From Alphaproteobacteria bacterium (GTDB lineage: Bacteria > Pseudomonadota > Alphaproteobacteria > 16-39-46): DNA of 13,064 nucleotides. The position numbers and the translations under genes are program-made. Location: positions 1-13,064 of the forward strand of contig CANMHY010000004.1 in NCBI GenBank assembly GCA_947497675.1. The letters run 5' to 3'. The notes under the pieces were generated by a model. It did not search any database and was not told the origin of the DNA. It saw only the letters and a list, made by a program, of their open reading frames with translations. Shown piece after piece: positions 6,835 to 13,064 of this stretch. Each line of letters opens with the position of its first letter. Position 1 is the stretch's first letter.

Positions 6835-6864
6835 ATTTTAGAGCGTTCAGAGGACATGTTTCAA
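6835..6864 (-). promoter_or_regulatory. sigma70-like promoter of the terY-PP2C-kinase operon
   Basis: On the minus strand TTGAAA (6864-6859) is followed after 18 bases by TAAAAT (6840-6835). Each box matches its consensus at 5 of 6 positions. Transcription would begin near 6828, about 42 bases before the terY ATG. The upstream gene ends at 6927, so the 140-base gap can hold an independent promoter. CTTGAAA also resembles a heat-shock sigma32 -35 box, but no matching -10 is seen. Confidence 0.55.
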
Positions 6865-6926
6865 GGAGAAAACATACTTTCCCTCAAAAATGATAAAAAA
6901 CAAGACGCAAGGGTCTAAAAATGTGA

Positions 6927-7361
6927 TTAAGGGACACGTGTTTTGCTGAGCGCGCAAAGATAATTCCAGGAAAACTCATCAATGGGCATCACGGAAAGAC
7001 GGCTTTGCCGCACAAGGGCGATATGCTGCAAGCAATTTTCACTCTTAATGCGTTCGAGAGAAATGCTTTCGTTTAATTCTTTTTCAAAACGGACACCCAC
7101 CATTCCAAATCGACCGCTCGGATCTGTGGGATCGGATGCGTATGTTTGTATAATGCGCACAATGCCAACAATTTGGCGCTCCTTTCCAGAGTGATAGAAA
7201 AAAGCAAGATCTCCAAGACGCATTTTCTTCATGTTGCCGGCTGCTTGATAATTGCGAACACCGTCCCAGGACGTTGTGTCTTGGGATTTTTGGTCGTCCC
7301 AGGACCACGTCTCAGGTTCTGATTTTAGGAGCCAAAAAGAAGGTGAAGAAGGTGAGATCAT
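6927..7361 (-). CDS. EVE domain-containing protein
   Basis: The 144 residues form a single EVE domain (COG2947, PUA-like fold). Its hallmarks are FWLLKSEPETWSWDD (9-23), WDGVRNYQA (32-40), GDLAFFYHSG (50-59), IVGIV (64-68), DPTDPSGRFG (77-86) and LVRQSRLSVMP (116-126). EVE/ASCH/YTH-type PUA-like domains bind modified bases in DNA or RNA through an aromatic cage; the bacterial single-domain form is of uncertain role. Its ATG (7361) overlaps the stop of the upstream secreted-protein gene by one base (TAATG), with GGAGC about 9 bases before it, so the two are translationally coupled. The coupling looks like shared expression rather than shared function. Confidence 0.92.
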   Translation of the reverse strand: MISPSSPSFWLLKSEPETWSWDDQKSQDTTSWDGVRNYQAAGNMKKMRLGDLAFFYHSGKERQIVGIVRIIQTYASDPTDPSGRFGMVGVRFEKELNESISLERIKSENCLQHIALVRQSRLSVMPIDEFSWNYLCALSKTRVP

Positions 7362-9175
7362 TATGAGGGAAGCTCCTTAAAAGGGAGAGCCCCTAAGCTT
7401 TGGCTTTTATGTCGACTAAGAGTTCCTGGATTGGAAGGAGAAAGGGGGGATGATACGCTCTCTTTTGGCGTTGCAGGTTTTAGTGATTTCTGTATTTTAT
7501 CAAAATATGCATGAACGGTATGTGTTGGAAATACTTTTGCCTGAAATGACAGGAGGCTGCTATAGAAATCGGGCTGGGAGGGATATTTTTCAGCATAAAA
7601 ACGATATAATTCATTAAGCATGGTGTTGTAAATCTTGTCTGAAGACCAATCGAGAGCATTTATTAAGTCATGGGTTTCAAAGTTAACAAGGGCATATAAG
7701 TAGAGATAAGTTTCATAAAATTGACTGAGAAACTCATTGACTGGATTTGTTTGGAAAAAGGTGAGATTATTAAAAAAAGCGTCTCGGGTTTTTTCAAATT
7801 CAAATAAACCTCTAAATTTAGGTGTACATAAGAATGTTCGGCGCTGAAATTCATCATCTTCTTGGCGAAGACATCTTTTTATGATGGTTAAGTCTATAGG
7901 CAAGGTGTGTTTTTGGCGCGCCCTCGAAAAAGAACGAGGGGCTGCCGGAAGGAGCGTCGCGGAAGGATTTCTAAAGATAGGATCAGAAAAGGGTCTAAAA
8001 GATTTATGGATAGGATTCGGTTCTGCCAAGAAAAGGACATAATTTAGAATGGAATATTTTGACGAGAGCGAAATGTTTCGATCTACAGTCAGTGTCCTCC
8101 AAATGGCCTCCACAACGTTTTTATAACTTTGTATGACAGGTGTGCTGTCTTTTCCATTCCAGGCCATATATTGAAAAGAAAAAATAGAATAGAGAAGAGA
8201 ATATGTCCTTTCTTGATTGAAGAGATGCTCAAAGCTTGTTTTTTTGGTTTGTTTTTTTTGTATATTTTTTTTGATTCTTAAAATATCAGCACATAAGTTA
8301 TCAAACTCTGCCGCGCAATTGGCATCACTCTCTTTCTTAGGCGTTAACGCCCAAATCCATTCAGAGGTTGCAGCGAGATTAGAAAGAATATCTCTTATGT
8401 GCATTGGTATCTGGTCGAGAACAAAATCAGCATCTTTGGGGGTAGGAGACCAAAGGTTAAAGGGGTCTCTTGGACTTTGAGAGGTAAGTTCTCTGCTTTG
8501 AGCGGAAGACGGCTGTGCAGAAATTGGGCCCTCTACAAACAAATGTCTTTGAGAAGAAGGCGGAGGAGGAGGTTCCAGAGATGCTCTGGGAGCAAGAAGG
8601 ACACCCTGCGCAGGAGAAGAGACGATGGAAGGTAATCTTGAGGGCTCTTTCGGGACGGGAGCGAGTTGGAATTGAGGAGCTTGTGGAGAAGTTCTTGTTG
8701 AAGAAGAATGCGCGGGAGCTTTATCAGGAGAGAGGGGGAGCTCCAAAGACATTTTTCTAAGAGATGGAGATGCAGGCACGGAGGAGGGAGAGGGATGAGA
8801 GGAGAGATGTTGCCGTCGCATATCGTGGGGAGAGGCTATTGCCGAGCTCGGGCTCGGATGAGAAGGATGAGAAGCCTTAGGTCTAACATCAGGGCTATAA
8901 GATTGGAGATGGCCTCTGCGCAAATCTGTTAGATGAGGTGAGGAAGAGACAGAGCTTCTCCTTACTTCTTTCTTGATATGAATAAATCCATCCTGTCTTT
9001 CCTCCATGGAAATTCCTGCTGCACTGGCATCATAAGATAGTAAGTTTGGTGCAGAAGTCCATCGCGTTAGAGTTCCATTCAGAGTTTTTAGGAGTGTCTC
9101 CTCCATGCAAAAACTATTCTCAGGAGAGAAACAAAGCCCCATTATTAAGATAAAAGCTTTCAGAAGATGTTTCAT
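7361..9175 (-). CDS. secreted Ser/Pro-rich protein of unknown function
   Basis: I do not recognise a family. The first 23 residues (MKHLLKAFILIMGLCFSPEN followed by SFC) form a Sec signal peptide with a hydrophobic core. No clean lipobox is seen, so export to the periplasm or beyond is expected. Residues about 75-245 are low-complexity and rich in Ser, Pro, His and Arg, with imperfect repeats such as SHPSPSS...ASP (106-116 and 126-137) and a PPPPP run (202-206). Residues about 250-560 look folded and helical, with many aromatic residues (for example SEWIWAL, 271-277). The tail after 565 is again Ser/Pro-rich. An exported disordered linker plus helical domain would fit a host-interaction or cell-surface protein, but this is inference. 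It lies 45 bases after the oxygenase gene and overlaps the EVE gene by one base. The pre-ATG region has only a weak GAG as ribosome binding site. Confidence 0.75.
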   Translation of the reverse strand: MKHLLKAFILIMGLCFSPENSFCMEETLLKTLNGTLTRWTSAPNLLSYDASAAGISMEERQDGFIHIKKEVRRSSVSSSPHLTDLRRGHLQSYSPDVRPKASHPSHPSPSSAIASPHDMRRQHLSSHPSPSSVPASPSLRKMSLELPLSPDKAPAHSSSTRTSPQAPQFQLAPVPKEPSRLPSIVSSPAQGVLLAPRASLEPPPPPSSQRHLFVEGPISAQPSSAQSRELTSQSPRDPFNLWSPTPKDADFVLDQIPMHIRDILSNLAATSEWIWALTPKKESDANCAAEFDNLCADILRIKKNIQKKQTKKTSFEHLFNQERTYSLLYSIFSFQYMAWNGKDSTPVIQSYKNVVEAIWRTLTVDRNISLSSKYSILNYVLFLAEPNPIHKSFRPFSDPIFRNPSATLLPAAPRSFSRARQKHTLPIDLTIIKRCLRQEDDEFQRRTFLCTPKFRGLFEFEKTRDAFFNNLTFFQTNPVNEFLSQFYETYLYLYALVNFETHDLINALDWSSDKIYNTMLNELYRFYAEKYPSQPDFYSSLLSFQAKVFPTHTVHAYFDKIQKSLKPATPKESVSSPLSPSNPGTLSRHKSQSLGALPFKELPS

Positions 9176-9220
9176 TATTTATCTCAAATCATGTTCGAGG
9201 TTATTTCGTGAAAAATAAAA

Positions 9221-9892
9221 TTAGCACACAGCCTCTGTTGGATGGACAAGTTCATGACGATTGCGCCATTCTTGGGTGACATAGTTGACGATGAGCGTTT
9301 TGCGGATTTCCTTCAGGGGACGCGGCTCAAACCCATGCCAAGTCTTGTTGGATGGAAAAAAGCTAAGACCTGTGTTGCTCTCATAGGGAACGGTGGAATG
9401 GTGGTTATCGGCATCATAATAAATATCTGTGCCCCAAGCATACGCATCTTCTCCTTCTGACAGATAAATTAAAAAAGTGAAAAGCTTAACGCCAAGATCT
9501 GTGTGGGGGGTGAGCCAAAATTTATCTTTATCAATGGCGTATTCAATACGAAGAAGGGAATCTTTTAAAGAAATTACGCCTTTTTTCTCAAGAGCTGAAA
9601 TAACGATTGGCGAGAGAAATATATCTGAAATACGCCGCGCTGCTTCAAACTGAGAAATTGTATCAGGTGTCACATATTGCCTGGTTGGATTAAACTCTTC
9701 ACGGGTTCCGAGGGCATAGGCTAAATCGTGTTCTTGGGCAGGGATTTCCACAAGATCAGAAACCAGTGACGGCGTAAAAATATCCTTTACAATAAAATGA
9801 TTGTAAGGATCAGTCCTAAGCGGCGCAGAATCCCAGGCCTTTACAAAATGAGTGGCATCTGATTGAGCGAAAGGCAAGGAGGATAAGGTCAT
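9221..9892 (-). CDS. 2-oxoglutarate/Fe(II)-dependent oxygenase
   Basis: The protein has 223 residues with a double-stranded beta-helix core. The iron triad is visible as H130 and D132 in TPHTDLG, and H186 in TWHGFEPR. R197 in EIRKTLIVNYV is the probable 2-oxoglutarate-binding arginine. LFTFLIYLS follows the HxD motif, as in prolyl-4-hydroxylase-like members. The substrate cannot be told from sequence; relatives hydroxylate proteins or sugar/peptide metabolites. GGAAAG stands 7 bases before the ATG, supporting the start. The 148 bases upstream (9893-10040) contain no gene and no convincing promoter pair, though transcription most likely begins there. Downstream the secreted-protein gene follows after 45 bases, so a three-gene operon with the EVE gene is plausible. 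Confidence 0.85.
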   Translation of the reverse strand: MTLSSLPFAQSDATHFVKAWDSAPLRTDPYNHFIVKDIFTPSLVSDLVEIPAQEHDLAYALGTREEFNPTRQYVTPDTISQFEAARRISDIFLSPIVISALEKKGVISLKDSLLRIEYAIDKDKFWLTPHTDLGVKLFTFLIYLSEGEDAYAWGTDIYYDADNHHSTVPYESNTGLSFFPSNKTWHGFEPRPLKEIRKTLIVNYVTQEWRNRHELVHPTEAVC

Positions 9893-10040
9893 GGATACTT
9901 TCCAAATTTATGGTTTAGACGGTGAAATGAGATCGTTGACAGCTTTAATTTAGAAAGAGAAAAATTCAACCATTCATCAGTTTAACATACGCTCAAATTA
10001 CAAATTTGTCTTGAAAAATGGAGAGAGTCGTTTGTCAAAG

Positions 10041-11432
10041 TTAGGCAGGTGCCTTTTTGAGAGGTGCCGGCGGTGTGGCTTTATGGTTCCAAGTGAGGGC
10101 AAAAAAGAAGGCACTTACAAACGCGGCTGCTGCAAAAATAACGAATGCAGCATTCCATCCCCAAATATCAACAATTTTCCCAATACCAACGCCTGAAAAG
10201 GCGGCTCCAAGATACCCAAAAGTTCCCGTCAGACCATTTGCTGCCCCAGCAGCTTTTTTAGAGGCAAAGTCAGCGGCAGCCACACCTTGTAGAATTTGGG
10301 GTCCGCTTACAAAAAATCCAATAGCAAACATAACAAAAGCATTTAAAAAGTTTGATCCAGTGGGGATTTTCCAAAGATAAAGAAGAAGTATCATTAAGAT
10401 GATCATAAAAATAACGCCAACAGGGCCACGTCTTCCATCAAATACCTTATCAGAAACATATCCTGCCATAATGCCCCCAAAGATTGCAGCGATGTCAAAT
10501 CCTGCAACATCCCAGCTTGCCTTTGCAAGAGAGCTTCCTTTATTTTCTGTCAAGAAAGTAGGCGCCCATATCAAGAGGCCAAACCTGACAATGTAAAAAA
10601 AGAGATTGGCCCAGCACATATACCAAACCAATCGATTCTTTAAGACACGTGAGATGAAAATTTCTTTAAAAGAAAGTTTGCTTTCTGCTGTCTCAGCAGG
10701 GGGGGGCTCATTATTTTTTTGAGCTGTGTGTTCTTCAATGGACGCAAATCCAAGAGACTCTGGAGTGTCACGCAATCCTAGGAAGAGAAAAAAAGCACAA
10801 ATCATGACCAATACTGCGGGCACGAAAAAGACAGAACGCCATCCAAACTGTTCTAAAAGATAAGCACCTGCGACAACTGTAATGACAGCGGTACCAATTT
10901 GGTGAGAAGAATTCCAAATTGCCCACCTGGTCCCAAGTTGCTTTGGTGGGAACCAATGGGTTAAAAGGCGCTGACAGGGGGGGGACCCCATGGATTGGAA
11001 ACAGGCATTGAGGGTCCAAAGAATGATAAAAGGGTAGAAACTCGAAATAAATCCCATAAAAAAACAAGCACATCCCGAGAGAAAAAGACCAATAGACATA
11101 AAATACCGGGCGTTCGATCGGTCACTGAAGGTTCCGCTCACCGCTTTTCCAACACCATAAACAATGGCAAAACTGGTTGAAATCCAACCCAACTGCGTTT
11201 TTGTGTATCCAAATTCTGCAGTTAAGGCTGTCATTGCAATGGGAAGATTTTGCCGAACGAGATAAAAGGCTGCATACCCAAAAATGAGAGAAAAAAGAAT
11301 GCGCCATTGCCAATACCTGAAATCTTTTTTGAGATAACTTTGTGTAATCTTATTATAAAGACTCTGCTTAGAAAGCGTTTGTGCGTGTTTTGGGTCTGAA
11401 GGAGGAAAAGAAGAAGCCTTGTTTGTTCTCAT
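10041..11432 (-). CDS. organophosphate:phosphate antiporter, GlpT/UhpT-like MFS permease
   Basis: The 463 residues give about 12 membrane helices with a hydrophilic central loop (about 228-255). The signature of the OPA family is clear: FGYAAFYLVRQN (51-62), FSDRSNARYF (102-111), SMGSPPCQR (147-155), WNSSHQIG (173-180), LRDTPESLG (220-228) and AAGAANGLTGTFGYLGAA towards the C-terminus. R60, R283 (YIVRFG) and H177 align with R45, R269 and H165 of E. coli GlpT, which bind the phosphate group. It should therefore exchange inorganic phosphate for glycerol-3-phosphate or a hexose phosphate across the inner membrane. Which substrate cannot be decided here. Such permeases suit a bacterium living in host cytoplasm. 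It starts 17 bases after sfsA and is likely co-transcribed with it; the ribosome binding site is weak. Confidence 0.9.
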   Translation of the reverse strand: MRTNKASSFPPSDPKHAQTLSKQSLYNKITQSYLKKDFRYWQWRILFSLIFGYAAFYLVRQNLPIAMTALTAEFGYTKTQLGWISTSFAIVYGVGKAVSGTFSDRSNARYFMSIGLFLSGCACFFMGFISSFYPFIILWTLNACFQSMGSPPCQRLLTHWFPPKQLGTRWAIWNSSHQIGTAVITVVAGAYLLEQFGWRSVFFVPAVLVMICAFFLFLGLRDTPESLGFASIEEHTAQKNNEPPPAETAESKLSFKEIFISRVLKNRLVWYMCWANLFFYIVRFGLLIWAPTFLTENKGSSLAKASWDVAGFDIAAIFGGIMAGYVSDKVFDGRRGPVGVIFMIILMILLLYLWKIPTGSNFLNAFVMFAIGFFVSGPQILQGVAAADFASKKAAGAANGLTGTFGYLGAAFSGVGIGKIVDIWGWNAAFVIFAAAAFVSAFFFALTWNHKATPPAPLKKAPA

Positions 11433-11449
11433 GTGTATAATCTCAAAAT

Positions 11450-12151
11450 TTAGAGGTTAAGAGGAAGAGAAGACCCTAAGGAAATTCCATCGGTGCTAAC
11501 GTTGCAACTATAACAAAAAGCTTCAACACCTAAATGTAAAGCTTTTTTTAAGGTGACAGCATAAACAGGATCGATTTCTTCTGCAACTGTAAAAAAACGA
11601 AGATCGGATCTTTGAACAATATAGAGCATGATCGCGCGATATCCTTGTTCTTTAAGAGCAATAAGTTCAAGAAGATGTTTTGTTCCCCGGGTGGTGACCG
11701 CATCTGGAAAGGCCGCGTTTCCATTGATGTTAAGATGCACATTCTTGACTTCTAAGTAACAAGGAGGGTCTTGATCGTTTGTGAGCAAAAAGTCAAGTCT
11801 TGAATTCTTCCCGCAGGAGACTTCTTTCTTAAAAGAAGTGTAGGAGATAAAAGGATCAAGACTTTTATGGGTGAGGGCCTCTGAGACCAAAAGGTTAGGA
11901 AGGTGCGTATTAACCCCGACAAGGCAGTTATTTTCTTGGGAAAGCTCCCAGGTGTATGCTAATTTCCGAAGGGGATTTAAGGCGTTTCGGATCCAAATTT
12001 GAGTCCCTGGTGTTTGAACGCCGATCATGCTTCCCGGATTTGGACAGTGAATTGTGAGTTTCTCTCCTGTACTTAAGAGGGTAACATCGGCTAAGAAACG
12101 TTTATAGCGTTTAATTAAAACAGCAGATTCAAGGGAAGGGAGAAAGCGCAT
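11450..12151 (-). CDS. sfsA: SfsA, sugar fermentation stimulation protein
   Basis: The 233 residues match SfsA end to end: RYKRFLADV (15-23), HCPNPGSM (35-42), SRLDFLL (117-123), CYLEVKNV (131-138), FPDAVTTRGTKHLLEL (148-163) and LYIVQRSD (176-183). The family binds DNA and was found in E. coli as a stimulator of maltose metabolism. Its core resembles a PD-(D/E)xK nuclease fold, and the candidate residues D120, E134 and K136 are all kept here. The real function remains unclear. It is the first gene of a pair with the phosphate antiporter and is divergent from the CinA-type gene, with 68 bases between the starts. No strong ribosome binding site precedes the ATG. Confidence 0.93.
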   Translation of the reverse strand: MRFLPSLESAVLIKRYKRFLADVTLLSTGEKLTIHCPNPGSMIGVQTPGTQIWIRNALNPLRKLAYTWELSQENNCLVGVNTHLPNLLVSEALTHKSLDPFISYTSFKKEVSCGKNSRLDFLLTNDQDPPCYLEVKNVHLNINGNAAFPDAVTTRGTKHLLELIALKEQGYRAIMLYIVQRSDLRFFTVAEEIDPVYAVTLKKALHLGVEAFCYSCNVSTDGISLGSSLPLNL

Positions 12152-12167
12152 TGAGAGATTTTTTCAG

Positions 12168-12196
12168 TTGACATATACTTTGTGAAACATTTCAAT
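12168..12196 (+). promoter_or_regulatory. probable promoter of the CinA-domain gene
   Basis: A perfect TTGACA (12168-12173) is followed after 17 bases by TTCAAT (12191-12196), which matches the -10 consensus at 4 of 6 positions. The start of transcription would be near 12203, leaving a leader of about 17 bases that contains the AAGGAAA ribosome binding site. Confidence 0.5.
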
Positions 12197-12219
12197 CCTT
12201 ATGAAGGAAAAATTATCTT

Positions 12220-13064
12220 ATGAATTTAGAAACACCGCGTGTTGAGATTTCAAAAAAACAAGAATTAACCCGAGAAAAAAAGGAAAATCACGTTTCTCTG
12301 CGAGAAGGGGAACTTTTCCCTGAGGCTTCTTTTAAAGCATGTCTTCTTGTGATTGGCAATGAAATCCTTGCGGGACGAACCCAAGATCTTAATGTTCAGT
12401 TTCTTGGAGAAACATTAAGTCGCCATGGCATTGATTTAAAGGAAGTGCGCATTATTTCAGATGAAGAGAATGTTATCATTGATCATTTGAAAGAGGTCAA
12501 AGGTCTTTATGATTATGTTTTTACAACGGGGGGCATTGGTCCAACGCATGATGATCTTACGACAGTATGTGTTGCCCGTGCTCTTGGGGTCCCTGTTATA
12601 GAAGATGAAGAAGCCATCCGGCGTCTTGAGGCCTATTATAAAGATCGTTTAAATGAGACTCATAAAAGAATGGCACGTGTTCCTTTTGGGAGCAGGTTGA
12701 TTGATAACCCTGTGACGAGCGCGCCAGGATTTTTTATTCAAAATGTTTATGTTCTCGCGGGTGTTCCACGAATCATGCGGGCTATGGTCATGTCTCTTCT
12801 TCCAATGTTGAAGGGAGGTGCTCCTATTATTAGTCAGAGTGTTTCGTGTTGTTTGGGGGAAAGTCTTTTGGCAGAGCCTCTCAAGAAATTACAAGAGAAG
12901 TATGCGACGTTCGAAATTGGGATATATCCTTTTTTTCATCCAGAGGGATATGGAACGACTCTTGTTGTCCGCGGTAAAAATCTTAAAACAATCGAGAGAA
13001 TTATTGGTAAGATTAAAGACATTATTATAAATCATGGCGGTTTTCCAGAAGCAGATGTGAGTCT
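12220..13064 (+). CDS. CinA N-terminal/MoCF-binding domain protein, COG1058 (3' end outside window)
   Basis: Read by hand, ATG 12220 opens 281 codons to the window edge. Residues 40-200 carry the molybdopterin-binding fold shared by MoaB, MogA and the CinA N-terminus: LLVIGNEILAGRTQD (42-56), FTTGGIGPTHDDLT (101-114), then an ALGVPV strand (121-126) and an acidic helix. GNEILAGRTQDLN is of the alphaproteobacterial 'competence/damage-inducible protein A' type, usually a stand-alone domain without the C-terminal nicotinamide-nucleotide amidase. The window ends before that can be checked. The first 39 residues are a polar Lys/Glu-rich extension ahead of the domain that most relatives lack. The start is supported by AAGGAAA about 11 bases upstream; an ATG at 12201 is out of frame and closes after 14 codons. 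The enzymatic role in this subgroup is uncertain (pyrophosphatase or cofactor-related). Confidence 0.88.
   Translation, partial: MNLETPRVEISKKQELTREKKENHVSLREGELFPEASFKACLLVIGNEILAGRTQDLNVQFLGETLSRHGIDLKEVRIISDEENVIIDHLKEVKGLYDYVFTTGGIGPTHDDLTTVCVARALGVPVIEDEEAIRRLEAYYKDRLNETHKRMARVPFGSRLIDNPVTSAPGFFIQNVYVLAGVPRIMRAMVMSLLPMLKGGAPIISQSVSCCLGESLLAEPLKKLQEKYATFEIGIYPFFHPEGYGTTLVVRGKNLKTIERIIGKIKDIIINHGGFPEADVS

Noticed and set aside
6897..6926. Intrinsic terminator after the EVE gene
   Set aside because: AGAC-CCTTGC-GTCT followed by TGTTTTTT looks terminator-like, but the stem is only four pairs; too weak to list.
9893..10040. Promoter for the oxygenase gene
   Set aside because: Several TTGACA- or TATGTT-like words occur on the two strands, but none pairs at proper spacing on the minus strand.
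10057..10596. Plus-strand frames opposite the antiporter gene (up to 107 codons)
   Set aside because: They mirror the hydrophobic codons of the permease and have no ribosome binding site or family features.

Overview
The window is AT-rich (by eye, well under half G+C), densely coded and mostly on the minus strand. The gene mix fits an alphaproteobacterium with a host-associated life, such as a Holosporales- or Paracaedibacter-like endosymbiont. That mix is an alphaproteobacterial-type CinA-domain protein, SfsA, a GlpT/UhpT-type organophosphate antiporter, a large Ser/Pro-rich secreted protein, a mobile AAA ATPase, a toxin-antitoxin ruin and IS debris. The placement is inferred from gene content only; no rRNA or tRNA gene is visible.

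Bases 1-2905 are an accessory, decaying region. A COG1672-type AAA ATPase runs off the left edge (minus). Its 5' side carries an array of 55-bp tandem repeats, each containing a GGGAC...GTCCC dyad. Next is an IS200/IS605-type TnpB-only element (plus). Its tnpB is cut by a 121-bp miniature inverted-repeat element flanked by a perfect 8-bp duplication (CAGAAATG); removing it restores the canonical TSQKCxxCG zinc ribbon. The right end of the IS truncates a higA antitoxin fragment, and the last codons of higB sit between it and the next operon.

Bases 2907-6864 (minus) are a compact three-gene operon: TerY-like VWA protein, PP2C-type phosphatase and a large Ser/Thr kinase with a Zn-ribbon. This is a TerY-P-type phosphosignalling triad, resembling E. 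coli yegL-yegK-yegI, with a good sigma70-like promoter upstream. No tellurium-resistance (terABCDEZF) genes are visible nearby.

Bases 6927-9892 (minus) hold a 2OG-Fe(II) oxygenase, a secreted Ser/Pro-rich protein of unknown function and an EVE-domain protein. The last two overlap by one base (TAATG), so they are probably co-transcribed.

Bases 10041-12151 (minus) hold sfsA followed by an OPA-family antiporter gene, 17 bases apart. Divergent from sfsA, a COG1058/CinA N-terminal-type protein gene starts at 12220 (plus) and runs off the right edge.

The most notable points are the kinase/phosphatase/VWA triad in an apparently reduced, host-associated genome, the nested insertion MITE-in-tnpB-in-higBA, and the phased palindromic repeat array in front of the ATPase.
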